Part shown: in pieces, positions 1 to 7,137 of the stretch
Position numbering within the stretch: the stretch's first letter is position 1
How the letters are laid out: each line of letters opens with the position of its first letter
Origin: Paracoccaceae bacterium
GTDB lineage: Bacteria > Pseudomonadota > Alphaproteobacteria > Rhodobacterales > Rhodobacteraceae
DNA length: 11,922 nt
Assembly: GCA_020852535.1 (NCBI GenBank)
Contig: JADZAO010000044.1
Location: 1 to 11,922 of the forward strand
Reading direction: 5' to 3'
Program-made: the position numbers and the translations under genes
The notes under the pieces: model-generated
The model's database searches: none
What the model was told of the DNA's origin: nothing
Seen by the model: the letters and a program-made list of their open reading frames with translations, nothing else

Positions 1-12
1 GAGATTGGCAAT

Positions 13-1704
13 TTACCAACCATCCTCATCCCTCGACCAAACGTTCAACTTGAGGCCGGTCACATAGCGGCTCGACCGATCGCGCGAAGCCCCGAACCCG
101 AGGTTCGTCAAGCGATCTCGCAGCGATTTTTGAGTGACGGTCTGCTTGATCCCATTTCGGTTCGCCCATTCCTTGTATTCCCGAAACAGATCTCCTGCTT
201 GAACCATCGCGCCGATCTCGCGAGTGCAGCATTCATCAACAAACATGGCGACTTGATCCGCCTCCAGGCGCCATTTCAGCTTTGCGGCTTCGCTTGACGG
301 AGGCTTCGTAAACCCATGGATTGTTGCGCGGCGATATGCGGACAGCGCCATATTAAGAATGCCTGGCAGTTCCGACTTTAACGTATCCTTCAAATGCGCG
401 TCTTTATCAGCGTCGGTGAACACCCGGTTAAAACTAAAGATCATCGCGCGACGAAACAGAGCGTCCGAGAAATCACGTGTGTGCGGCATGTGGTTTGTTC
501 CAAACCAGCAGGTTGCGAACGGGTGCATGTCAAACGGATCTTGGAACTTATGCTCAACCGTGGACTTCTCGCCCGAGACTATCCCCTTTAATTCCGCATC
601 TGCGATCACTTCACCTTGCTTTATCTCGGTGACGATATTGGCAAGCTTTTGATCAAGATGCGCCCGCTGGAATGACCGATCGAAGTTTGAGGGCTGGACC
701 CCTGCCACATTATCTGATCCGCACAGAGCTTCTATGATCGCTAGCACCACCGACTTTCCGTTTCCACCAACGCCTATCATCAGGGCGAAGAGTTCGTGAC
801 GGGCATGGCTCATCAGCGTGTAGCCAATCATTTCCATCAGCGCCGCGCGCTTTTCCACCCGATCCTCGTCGTCGCGAAACACCTCATCCAAAAACCTATC
901 AAAACGATCGGCACGGGCCGCGGGATCGAACGCCACTGGGATTTGCGTAGTACGGTAATGCTCGCGAGCGTGTGGTTCCAACCGCCAACCATCTTTGTGC
1001 GGTACGATCTGCCCATTCATAGCGTTGATCGTCTCGACGTGGCCAAGATTAAAGCGATGTTCTGGCCTAAAAATTTCGGTCTTAAGAACTTCGGTAACGC
1101 CATTAACTAGGGTGGAGTTAACCGGCAAGCCTTCGGTCTCGATCCTACGCTGTACCCGTTGTTTTACGAACCGATCATCTCGTTGTTTCCAGACACCACA
1201 ATCCGACCACATCCAGACAAATGGCCCGGTACAGATGATGTTCTCGATCCCGATACTCTCGATTGACCAACGCGCAAGTTCGAGATGATCAACCCCACGT
1301 TTTTCATCATCGGCCTCACGCATCTGTTTTTTAAGCGTCGTTATTCCAATCCCCGTCGCTTGTTTTAGCGACCGCAGGATCGCATCTTGCCGGATTGCGG
1401 GCAGATCGCGCGCCTCAATCAGTACCCGTTCTAGGCCCTCGATATCATCGGGCAGCAGGGCACGGGCTATCGCGAGGAGGTCATCGAACGATTGCACGGA
1501 GGTTTGAAGATTACGCGAGGGATCAGATTGCAGCACAGATGGTGGCGTGAGAGGCGGCGTCTGATGATCACCCCAAGGACGAGCCGTCGAGCGCATAAAC
1601 GCCTCAATATCGGGCTTTGACCAGCCATCACGCACCGCGTCTGCAACATCGAACCCCTTAGGGAGCGGTTTTCCGGCCTGCCAATCTTCCAACCGGTAGA
1701 TCAC
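13..1704 (-). CDS. P4/D5-family phage replicative helicase (primase C-terminal type)
   Basis: Probably the ATPase that unwinds phage DNA at replication forks. Walker A is GVGGNGKS (about residues 311-318), an acidic Walker B-like segment (ANIVTEI) lies near 355-361, a sensor asparagine sits in FGTNHMP (near 404), and an FRRA arginine-finger segment is near 417-420. This is the order seen in SF3 helicases of the P4 alpha/D5 primase-helicase family. Residues about 150-300 resemble the D5 N-terminal region, and the C-terminal 80 residues look like a small DNA-binding domain. I chose the GTG start at 1704: GGAGG lies five bases upstream, and GTGA overlaps the stop of the upstream primase by four bases. 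An in-frame ATG at 1740 would add 12 residues but has no comparable site. No CHC2 or Toprim domain is present; the neighbouring gene supplies these. At 563 aa it appears complete. Family assignment is strong; fork loading is inferred. Confidence 0.9.
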   Translation of the reverse strand: MIYRLEDWQAGKPLPKGFDVADAVRDGWSKPDIEAFMRSTARPWGDHQTPPLTPPSVLQSDPSRNLQTSVQSFDDLLAIARALLPDDIEGLERVLIEARDLPAIRQDAILRSLKQATGIGITTLKKQMREADDEKRGVDHLELARWSIESIGIENIICTGPFVWMWSDCGVWKQRDDRFVKQRVQRRIETEGLPVNSTLVNGVTEVLKTEIFRPEHRFNLGHVETINAMNGQIVPHKDGWRLEPHAREHYRTTQIPVAFDPAARADRFDRFLDEVFRDDEDRVEKRAALMEMIGYTLMSHARHELFALMIGVGGNGKSVVLAIIEALCGSDNVAGVQPSNFDRSFQRAHLDQKLANIVTEIKQGEVIADAELKGIVSGEKSTVEHKFQDPFDMHPFATCWFGTNHMPHTRDFSDALFRRAMIFSFNRVFTDADKDAHLKDTLKSELPGILNMALSAYRRATIHGFTKPPSSEAAKLKWRLEADQVAMFVDECCTREIGAMVQAGDLFREYKEWANRNGIKQTVTQKSLRDRLTNLGFGASRDRSSRYVTGLKLNVWSRDEDGW

Positions 1705-2585
1705 ACTGCCACCTCCAAGCGCATGACCTTCAGCGTGCAACCGATCGCGACCAACTTTCCGGCGATCTTCTCTGCCGTACTGAGGCCGGGCTTATCTGCA
1801 TCCGGCCAGATTACCACCGACCGGCCAGCGAGGGGCGACCAGTCCGTATGTTCCACTCCGAAAGTGCCACCTGCCCAAGCGACAGCCTGCCGCCCCGTGG
1901 CGCGCAGCATCGCATCGGCGCATTTTTCACCTTCGACAACGACGACCTGCCCATCACGAAGGCGATCTGCCCCGCCGCCAATGTAGAGTGGCCGAGGCCG
2001 GGGGAACGGGAACCGCGACCAACATTCTTCGCCGGAGGGCAGGCGCACCCAGCAAACCATCGGGGTCTCTTTACCGCCATCTGATAAATCGTTCCGCAGG
2101 ACGTAACCTAGGCCAACACCTGGGGCCATCCAGTAAGGGAAAACCATCGACGGAGTTGCCCTGCCCCATGCTAGCTTAGGATCGTCGGCCCGTTTGGGGT
2201 TATAAAGCCGCAGCACACTGCCAACCGCGATGCCACGCGTCGGGCGCAACAATTCGATCCCGGCATAGCGATCACGGGCCTCAACCTGCCGCGGCGCGAC
2301 ATTCGGCCCCGCGCACCCGCCTCCCAAGATTGACACTGCCTCGCGCGTATCGACCCCCTTCAACAACTTAACAAAATCGACGACATCACCACGTTCGTTA
2401 CAGCCAAAACAATGAAACCGCTCAATCCCGTCCTTACCTCGAAACACAGTAAAGGACGGAGTATTTTCTTGGTGAAAAGGGCAGCAGCCTTCCCACTCGT
2501 CCCCATTTTTTTGAAGCGCCACCCCGTTGTTCATTGCCAAATCAGGCAACGAAACCTCGCGGCGAAGCCGTTCGATATCCGGCAT
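1701..2585 (-). CDS. DNA primase, CHC2 zinc finger plus Toprim
   Basis: Predicted to synthesise RNA primers for phage replication. The N-terminus carries a CHC2 zinc finger with ligands C35, H38, C59 and C62 (CPFH ... CFGC). A Toprim domain follows, with the catalytic glutamate in VVVVEGEKC (E218) and the metal-binding DxD in WPDADKPG (D262, D264). At 294 aa it is much shorter than cellular DnaG and lacks the helicase-binding C-terminal domain. The downstream gene encodes the helicase, and its GTG start overlaps this stop by four bases, so the two look like a split primase-helicase made in coupled fashion. The ATG at 2585 has a GGGGA ribosome-binding site eight to ten bases upstream. A promoter with an operator-like sequence lies just upstream, so this pair can be transcribed apart from the rest of the early operon. 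Confidence 0.93.
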   Translation of the reverse strand: MPDIERLRREVSLPDLAMNNGVALQKNGDEWEGCCPFHQENTPSFTVFRGKDGIERFHCFGCNERGDVVDFVKLLKGVDTREAVSILGGGCAGPNVAPRQVEARDRYAGIELLRPTRGIAVGSVLRLYNPKRADDPKLAWGRATPSMVFPYWMAPGVGLGYVLRNDLSDGGKETPMVCWVRLPSGEECWSRFPFPRPRPLYIGGGADRLRDGQVVVVEGEKCADAMLRATGRQAVAWAGGTFGVEHTDWSPLAGRSVVIWPDADKPGLSTAEKIAGKLVAIGCTLKVMRLEVAV

Positions 2586-2602
2586 CTTATTCCCCGATCA
2601 AA

Positions 2603-2648
2603 TGTTGCGCTTATCACAACACTATAGAAACTGATTTGACAAGACAAA
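2603..2648 (-). promoter_or_regulatory. Promoter and operator-like site for the primase-helicase pair
   Basis: Reading the minus strand, a good -10 box TATAGT (2626-2621) is preceded by a weak -35 (TTGTCT at 2647-2642, 15-base spacer, or TTTGTC one base further up). The motif GTTGTGA (2620-2614) overlaps the downstream edge of the -10 box. On the plus strand TGTTG (2603-2607) and CAACA (2617-2621) form an inverted repeat with a nine-base spacer. The string CTATAGTGTTGT is repeated exactly upstream of cro (7148-7137 on the minus strand), which supports shared control. The -35 is poor, so promoter strength is uncertain. Confidence 0.55.
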
Positions 2649-2706
2649 AACTAAGCCATTTCTGGCAAAGGGTAGTTAAAATAATCAGAGAAGTGGTACT
2701 TGTCCC

Positions 2707-3120
2707 TTACCGAATAGTTGAGTTTTTAGCAACAATTTGCGTGCAAAGAATGCGATCAAGGTCGGCATCCGTGCGCGCGATCCCAGCCAGCCCACCGGCA
2801 CCGGCCACGATATCGGCCCAATTTTCTTGCCCGGCCTGAAGGCGACCGCGCTTAGTCTTCGTCTCGACCGAGGTAAACACGGCGACGGTCTGGCCCACCA
2901 TTTCTGGCGTGATCTCAACCGGTTTCCATCCGATCAGGTCGGCCGATCCAGGCACGAGACCTGCATGAAAAGGGCGCGGATTACGGATTGTAATCGACCC
3001 ATCGGGGTTGCACCTGACATCATTACCGGTCCAGCCGGTGCCGACGTTGTTTCGAAACAGCCTTGCCCCGAGATCTGTCGCGCGCTTCATACAGCGCCGC
3101 ATGAAATCGCCCTCAGACAT
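2707..3120 (-). CDS. VRR-NUC-type PD-(D/E)XK nuclease
   Basis: A 137-aa protein resembling stand-alone VRR-NUC domains common in phage replication modules, which act on structured or branched DNA. Visible features are an N-terminal helix with an early acidic residue (E3), a basic strand (LFRNNVG), then GSADLIG with candidate catalytic D61, and VETKTKRGR with E86 and K88 giving the D...ExK core. The GQ a few residues on (Q95 or Q98) is also typical. I chose ATG 3120 because GGTGAGG lies about eight bases upstream and the start overlaps the preceding 57-aa gene by eight bases; an ATG at 3150 has no ribosome-binding site and would lengthen the overlap. It is the last gene of the cro-led operon. 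Substrate is not predictable from sequence; Holliday-junction or flap processing is only a family-level possibility. Confidence 0.82.
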   Translation of the reverse strand: MSEGDFMRRCMKRATDLGARLFRNNVGTGWTGNDVRCNPDGSITIRNPRPFHAGLVPGSADLIGWKPVEITPEMVGQTVAVFTSVETKTKRGRLQAGQENWADIVAGAGGLAGIARTDADLDRILCTQIVAKNSTIR

Positions 3121-3286
3121 TATCGGCCTCACCAAATAGCCAATCTGCATTGATTAACGCCCGGTAGTCCTTGGAATGCAGCGCTGGAATATGCCGCTGA
3201 ACTTCATCCCGTTTTGCGCGATCTTTTAGGACCGTGACCGCATAAAAATCACGCGTCAGCTCAGGGAAGGATTTTTGCATCAACAT
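3113..3286 (-). CDS. Small conserved-looking 57-aa protein between ssb and the nuclease
   Basis: A short ORF that fills the gap between ssb and the nuclease. It begins MLMQKSFPEL and ends FGEADNV. Its ATG at 3286 overlaps the ssb stop by one base (TGATG), with a second in-frame ATG at 3280. Its TGA stop overlaps the nuclease start by eight bases. The peptide is rich in charged residues, has no cysteine and no membrane segment, and could fold as two or three helices. No family is recognised. The evidence for it being real is positional: without it this otherwise gapless operon would have a hole of about 165 bases, and both ends follow the overlap pattern of the neighbouring genes. Translation probably depends on coupling from ssb, because no strong independent ribosome-binding site is visible. 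Confidence 0.62.
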   Translation of the reverse strand: MLMQKSFPELTRDFYAVTVLKDRAKRDEVQRHIPALHSKDYRALINADWLFGEADNV

Positions 3287-3684
3287 CAGAACGGGATTTC
3301 ATCATCTAGATCGGGGCGGTCGTCTCCGTCGCCACGATTACCATCCAGCATGACAAGCGTCCCATTATAGGGGCGCAAGACGATTTCGGTCGAATATCGA
3401 TCAGCGCCTGATTGGTCTTGCCATTTCCGGGTTTCTAATTGGCCCTCTATATAGGCCTTCGATCCCTTACGCAGGTATTTCTCCGCGATATCAACGAGAC
3501 CCTCAGGATGAATTGTCACCGAATGCCATTGCGTTCGTTCTTTGCGTTCACCTGTCTGTTTGTCCCTCCAGATTTCAGAGGTGGCGATCCGCAGGTTGCA
3601 GATCTTGCCGCCGTTTTGGAATGACCGCACCTCTGGATCGTGACCCAGATTGCCGACGATAATGACCTTATTTACCGATGCCAC
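3286..3684 (-). CDS. ssb: Single-stranded DNA-binding protein
   Basis: Binds and protects single-stranded DNA during phage replication and recombination and recruits partner proteins. The N-terminus MASVNKVIIVGNLGHDPEVR is the classic bacterial SSB OB-fold start, followed by the conserved TQWHSVTI and YLRKGSKAYIEGQLETR segments. After a short linker it ends in the acidic tip DDEIPF, the partner-docking tail of bacterial SSBs. At 132 aa it is shorter than host SSBs (usually 150-180 aa), mainly because the disordered linker is short, as is usual for phage copies. The start is GTG at 3684, with AGGA five to six bases upstream, one base after the stop of the winged-helix gene. The next gene starts inside its stop codon. 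An intact tail implies it could contact host or phage partners such as primase, or RecT-class proteins; this is inference. Confidence 0.96.
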   Translation of the reverse strand: MASVNKVIIVGNLGHDPEVRSFQNGGKICNLRIATSEIWRDKQTGERKERTQWHSVTIHPEGLVDIAEKYLRKGSKAYIEGQLETRKWQDQSGADRYSTEIVLRPYNGTLVMLDGNRGDGDDRPDLDDEIPF

Positions 3685-3685
3685 T

Positions 3686-4024
3686 TCAATCCTGCCCTTT
3701 CATAATCAGCCTATAACCTTGCCCATATCCAACGTTCACGATATCCACCCCTGTTCCTTCTAGGTTTTCACGAAGGCGGAACAACCGCTGTTTGAACGCC
3801 GAATACATCTGTGTGTTTGAGGGCCCGCCATCTGGGTCATCGGCATACATCGCATCGAACACTCTCTGGGTCGGAACTGGCCAGCCCTTCGCCTTCCAGA
3901 CCACTTCTAGAATTACGGCTTGAGCTGGGGGGATCAGCTTCGCTTTTAAGATCATCTCCAGCGACGGCACTTCCACCGCGCGCCCGCAGCACGGACAAGA
4001 CACTGCTCGGTATTCCATTCCCAT
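3686..4024 (-). CDS. Winged-helix (PhoB-like) DNA-binding protein with a CPCC cysteine knuckle
   Basis: A 112-aa protein with a short cysteine motif (CPCC, residues 10-13, giving one CxxC) followed by a winged-helix domain (about 27-108). The end of that domain, VDIVNVGYGQGYRL, closely resembles the last beta-hairpin of OmpR/PhoB effector domains (VRGVGYRL), but no receiver domain is present. It may be a phage transcription regulator or a replication-associated DNA-binding protein. Only one CxxC pair is visible, so zinc binding would need dimerisation or other ligands. I chose ATG 4024, which overlaps the helicase stop by one base (TGATG); an alternative ATG is at 4018, and the longer frame back to 4084 lies inside the helicase gene. 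The DNA target is unknown. Family fold is fairly secure; role is not. Confidence 0.75.
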   Translation of the reverse strand: MGMEYRAVSCPCCGRAVEVPSLEMILKAKLIPPAQAVILEVVWKAKGWPVPTQRVFDAMYADDPDGGPSNTQMYSAFKQRLFRLRENLEGTGVDIVNVGYGQGYRLIMKGQD

Positions 4025-5430
4025 CAGCCCGCCATCCTTTGTTGTTGTTTTGCCTGTCTTGCCGTGAACACATGCGCCGCCCACTTCTCAGGCGACTTGT
4101 AGCCCCGCGCTGTTGCCAGCTTGATCAGATCGTCCAGAGAGCGCGCCTGCTTTTGTTCTTCAAGGCGTTGTTTTCGTATTGTTTCGATGTCGATTTCTTG
4201 CAGGTCACCCTCAATTTCCTCGATCTTGCGGTGTTTGGCTGTGTAGACATGCCCGCATTCGGGGCAGACGGGGCGCGGTTCATAAGCGGCAAAGCAGACT
4301 TGGCAGGTCCGCACCCTCTCCTCGTTCTCGTTACGCGCGCGCTTTTCCTTTAGTCGACCATCGAGAGACCATTCTCGTTCATCATCCGGCAAGCCAAGAC
4401 GGGCGAACCCACCGACCAGATCAAGCAAGACGTGCGGTTTGATATCCCGCCGCAGGCCACGCCCGTGCTTTTGAAGGTGCAGCGCTAGGGATTGCGTCGG
4501 GGCATAGTCTAAGACGCATTCGATCACGACATCGCGCCCGACCTGGGCTGAGAGATCGAAGCCTTCGGTAAAGAGACGCACGTTCACCAGCACGTCGATC
4601 TCGCGATCTGCGAACGCACGAAAGGCCCGCACCCGATCAGCCTTGTCAGTACTGCTGTCAAGCGAGACGGCGTTGATCCCATTTGCGCGGAACTCCGCAG
4701 CCAGTTGATCAGACCGCGCTATCGAGGGTGCGAATGCGATCGTGCGCAAGCCGCAGGCAAGCTTACGCCAGTGTTTTACCGCACCGGCCAGTACTCCCTT
4801 GCCCGCCATAATTTCATCAACTTCGGAGTGCACATAATCGCCGCTGCGGATATGAACGCCCGACAGATCAACCCCGGCAGGGGCGAAGGCACGATACTTC
4901 GACAAAAACCCGTTCTCGATCAGCCACCGGGTTGAGGGTCCGAGAACCATTGTATCCCAGACCGTGCCCAATGGTTTACCATCTAGGCGTTCGGGCGATC
5001 CTGTCATCCCGATGATCTTGGTACCAGCCGCTCGATAATGCTCAATTGTCTTGGACCAACCTGCCGAGGCCGAGAGGTGCGCCTCATCAACAAACAGATA
5101 ATCGGTGGGATGTTTACCTAGACGGTTTTGAAGCGAGGGGATCGAAGCGATATTGACCTTTAGATAGGGGTTGTGATGATAACCTGCCGCGATGTGCGAA
5201 TGATGGATGCCAAACTCGGTTAAGGTGTTTGAGGTCTGCTTGATCAGGGCTTCGCGATGGACTGCGAAGATCACCCGCTTTTTTGCATCCAAGATCAACT
5301 TGATCAGCGCCGAGGACAGCACAGTTTTTCCAAAACCCGTTGGAGCAAACAGCAAAACTGCTTGATGTGATCGCAACGCGACCCGAAGGTCGGTGCGAAT
5401 TTCTTCTTGATCAGGGCGCAAGGTGATCAT
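4024..5430 (-). CDS. SF2 DEAH-box helicase with C-terminal zinc ribbon
   Basis: An ATP-dependent helicase of the RecG/XPB/type III restriction 'Res' branch of superfamily 2. Motifs in order are motif I APTGFGKT (29-36), DEAH (115-118), motif III TGSP (143-146), motif V-like LFTEGFDL (287-293) and motif VI QKHGRGLRR (320-328). A four-cysteine zinc ribbon follows (C376, C379, C389, C392), then a charged, probably helical, tail. No nuclease or methylase subunit that would make it part of a restriction complex is fused to it. Similar stand-alone enzymes occur in phage replication modules, where they are thought to open origins or restart forks. Its ATG overlaps the upstream 68-aa gene by four bases (ATGA), and its stop overlaps the winged-helix start. 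It is distinct from the P4/D5-type helicase encoded at 1704-13, so the module carries two helicases of different superfamilies. Confidence 0.92.
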   Translation of the reverse strand: MITLRPDQEEIRTDLRVALRSHQAVLLFAPTGFGKTVLSSALIKLILDAKKRVIFAVHREALIKQTSNTLTEFGIHHSHIAAGYHHNPYLKVNIASIPSLQNRLGKHPTDYLFVDEAHLSASAGWSKTIEHYRAAGTKIIGMTGSPERLDGKPLGTVWDTMVLGPSTRWLIENGFLSKYRAFAPAGVDLSGVHIRSGDYVHSEVDEIMAGKGVLAGAVKHWRKLACGLRTIAFAPSIARSDQLAAEFRANGINAVSLDSSTDKADRVRAFRAFADREIDVLVNVRLFTEGFDLSAQVGRDVVIECVLDYAPTQSLALHLQKHGRGLRRDIKPHVLLDLVGGFARLGLPDDEREWSLDGRLKEKRARNENEERVRTCQVCFAAYEPRPVCPECGHVYTAKHRKIEEIEGDLQEIDIETIRKQRLEEQKQARSLDDLIKLATARGYKSPEKWAAHVFTARQAKQQQRMAG

Positions 5431-5633
5431 TTCCGTCCCATCACCATCTGCCTGATGCGGTCTTCAAACGGTGCAATTCGTTCCAGCCGCAGCCGCAGAA
5501 CCTCCAGTGCCTCGACATCCTCACGCTTCAAGGTCAGCATGGTCTCGCCCGCGATCGACCCGTCGCGCATCTTGCAGCGCCTGCGCAGCCAATAGATAAA
5601 ATCGGCCTGTTCCTGAATTGAAGGTGCTGTCAT
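5427..5633 (-). CDS. Conserved 68-aa phage protein of unknown function
   Basis: A small, mostly helical, highly charged protein (begins MTAPSIQEQADFIYWLRRR). It has many Arg, Glu and Leu residues, with heptad-like spacing in DVEALEVLRLRLERI (about 42-56) that could make a short coiled coil. There is no membrane segment or cysteine pair; a single cysteine sits near residue 20. I recall similar small proteins beside methylase or helicase genes in alphaproteobacterial phages but know no function. The start at 5633 overlaps the methyltransferase stop by one base (TAATG); an upstream in-frame ATG at 5654 lies inside the methylase and lacks support. Its stop overlaps the helicase start by four bases. 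The placement hints at a helicase or methylase partner, which is inference only. Confidence 0.72.
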   Translation of the reverse strand: MTAPSIQEQADFIYWLRRRCKMRDGSIAGETMLTLKREDVEALEVLRLRLERIAPFEDRIRQMVMGRK

Positions 5634-6871
5634 TACGACACCAATGATGCGCAAATCGCAACAGTATGAGCATGAATACGCGATCCGATCCAGCGCATAA
5701 CCGGCACCGCCATCGAATTGCCCAAAGCTTTGTAGCGCGGCCCGTCGGCAGCTGGCTTACCGCGGACTGGGACCAGCGTGTGATCATCAGGGAAGCCCTG
5801 AAGGCGTTCGCACTCGCGTGGGGTCAGGCGACGAACGGCTAGGTTTGCAAGAACGGCGTTTTCTTGTCCGTCGTTCCTGCCGACTGGGAACCCGCAATTG
5901 ACTTGCGTGATTGGGTCTTGCGTCCCGTGGACTGTCAACACATGCGGTTTGTCATCTCTTTTGGTTGAGGCATTCAAGGCTGTCGCCATCTCGCCACCCG
6001 GTTTTGCATTTGCGCCCTCGTCCTGCGCGCGCAGGGCGATGGTTCGGGCTTGCAAGACCAGATCGGCTGCGCTTTTATAATCGCGGGCGGAGACGGTCGA
6101 TGCGACGGGCTGGGTTCCGTATTCCCCGGATGACTGACGATCGAAGGTCAGTATTCTCTCTGAACCACTTTGAGTAGTGCTTTCTCCAACATTTCTGGTA
6201 GCGCTTTGCCTCGTTTTTCCGCGCGGCGCAGTATCCCTGCGCAAGCCGTCGAACTCAAATAGAACTGTTGTGGGATCGCACCTTTTTCTAGCACTTGCGA
6301 CAACGAACACACGACGGCGTCGTTGGGCCACTCCGAAATATTGGGCATCAAGGATCCGCCACGCGACTGTTCGCGCGGTTCCAAACACACAACCAGCGTT
6401 TGACCATCGTGGCCCTGCTGGGAGCAGCGGCTGATCTTGACCGGCAAGTCCAGCAAGGAAACATCCGAAGGCATTGTCTTTTGTGGAGAGGACCCCGGGA
6501 ACATTTTCCCAGACGGCAATTGCTTGATCCAATCCATCTGCCTTGCGTCGGCGATCGATTTCATTGAGCAGCTCCACATAGGCAAGGGTTAGCGCCCCTC
6601 GTTCATCTTCCAAAGAGCCGCGTTTTCCCGCGACAGAGAACGCCTGACACGGGGTTCCGCCAACTAGGATATCGGGGGCTTTGATTTCGCCGCGCGCCAC
6701 CATTTTAGGCAGCTTTAGCATGTTTCCGTGGTTTGTTACTTTGGGCCAACGATGGGCCAGCACTGCCGAGGGAAAGGCTTCAACTTCGGCGAACCATGCG
6801 GCCTGCCAATTCATTGATTCCCATGCGACCGAAGCGGCTTCGATACCAGAGCAGACGGACCCGAATTGCAT
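5633..6871 (-). CDS. Orphan C5-cytosine DNA methyltransferase
   Basis: Transfers a methyl group from S-adenosylmethionine to carbon 5 of cytosine in a specific DNA site, probably to protect phage DNA or modulate expression. All key motifs are present: SAM-binding FGSVCSGIEAA (motif I, residues 3-13), GGTPCQAFS with the catalytic cysteine (C75), WENVPG (motif VI, about 121-126), AQRRRR (motif VIII, about 182-187), LTPRECERLQGFP (motif IX, about 349-361), and ALGNSMAVPV (motif X, about 382-391). The 160-residue region between motifs VIII and IX holds the target-recognition part, which contains two loosely similar segments (QPVASTVSARDYKSA and GEMATALNASTKRDD). No cognate restriction endonuclease is visible. 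The start is ATG 6871, overlapping the cro stop by one base (TGATG); a TTG one codon earlier is less likely. The recognition site cannot be read from sequence. Confidence 0.93.
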   Translation of the reverse strand: MQFGSVCSGIEAASVAWESMNWQAAWFAEVEAFPSAVLAHRWPKVTNHGNMLKLPKMVARGEIKAPDILVGGTPCQAFSVAGKRGSLEDERGALTLAYVELLNEIDRRRKADGLDQAIAVWENVPGVLSTKDNAFGCFLAGLAGQDQPLLPAGPRWSNAGCVFGTARTVAWRILDAQYFGVAQRRRRVFVVASARKRCDPTTVLFEFDGLRRDTAPRGKTRQSATRNVGESTTQSGSERILTFDRQSSGEYGTQPVASTVSARDYKSAADLVLQARTIALRAQDEGANAKPGGEMATALNASTKRDDKPHVLTVHGTQDPITQVNCGFPVGRNDGQENAVLANLAVRRLTPRECERLQGFPDDHTLVPVRGKPAADGPRYKALGNSMAVPVMRWIGSRIHAHTVAICASLVS

Positions 6872-7077
6872 CAATGCACCGGTGTCAGATCGGAGGCGTA
6901 GATTTCGATCCCTTTCATCTTTGCGGCTTCAAGGATTAGTTCTTGGTCGCGGCCTGAGATTAGGCCTTTTTCGTCTTTTAGCGCGCGAGATATTTTTGAG
7001 CGATGACGACCCAGCAGTGTCGCCAGTGCTGCCGCTGTCATCCCGAATTTCTTGTGGACCTTTTGCCACGGCGTCAT
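6871..7077 (-). CDS. Cro-like HTH repressor, first gene of the early operon
   Basis: A 68-aa DNA-binding protein with a helix-turn-helix near residues 13-33 (TAAALATLLGRHRSKISRAL). It lies divergently from a larger CI-type repressor, the classic immunity-region layout in which the small protein turns down the repressor gene and early promoters. I chose ATG 7077, with GGGGA about eight bases upstream. An in-frame ATG at 7101 would add eight residues but would sit on the operator and probable transcription start. The stop overlaps the methyltransferase start by one base, so it leads a long coupled operon. Binding to the GTTGTGA half-sites directly upstream is likely but not shown. It could instead be an activator of the CII type; size and position favour Cro. 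Confidence 0.8.
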   Translation of the reverse strand: MTPWQKVHKKFGMTAAALATLLGRHRSKISRALKDEKGLISGRDQELILEAAKMKGIEIYASDLTPVH

Positions 7078-7100
7078 TTTGCATTCCCCGTTATGATGCA

Positions 7101-7137
7101 TTAATCACAACATAACGTGAGATTATCACAACGTCAA
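7101..7137 (-). promoter_or_regulatory. cro/early-operon promoter with two operator half-sites
   Basis: On the minus strand, TTGACG (7137-7132) and TATGTT (7114-7109) are separated by 17 bases, a good sigma-70 layout. Two copies of ATCACAAC (plus strand 7104-7111 and 7125-7132) lie exactly 21 bases apart, two helical turns, one over the -10 box and one beside the -35 box. Between them GTGAGATTATCAC (7117-7129) is an inverted repeat. A second possible -10 (TATAGT, 7147-7142) lies further upstream, in the string CTATAGTGTTGT that also occurs at the primase promoter. Repression by the CI-type protein, Cro or both is inferred. Confidence 0.65.

Noticed and set aside
4025..4084. Upstream start (4084) for the winged-helix gene
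   Set aside because: It would place 20 extra residues inside the helicase coding sequence; the TGATG overlap at 4024 matches the other junctions.
3811..4353. Plus-strand ORF (180 aa) opposite the helicase and winged-helix genes
   Set aside because: Antisense to two well-supported genes; low-complexity composition typical of a shadow frame.
5170..5176. GTTGTGA copy inside the helicase gene considered as an operator
   Set aside because: It lies in the middle of a coding region, in a conserved helicase frame, with no promoter nearby; about one chance copy is expected in the window.
4024..6871. Methyltransferase plus helicase as a restriction or defence (BREX/DISARM/type III-like) system
   Set aside because: No nuclease subunit is fused to or adjacent to either protein, and the genes sit inside a cro-led replication operon with ssb and primase; a phage replication role is simpler.
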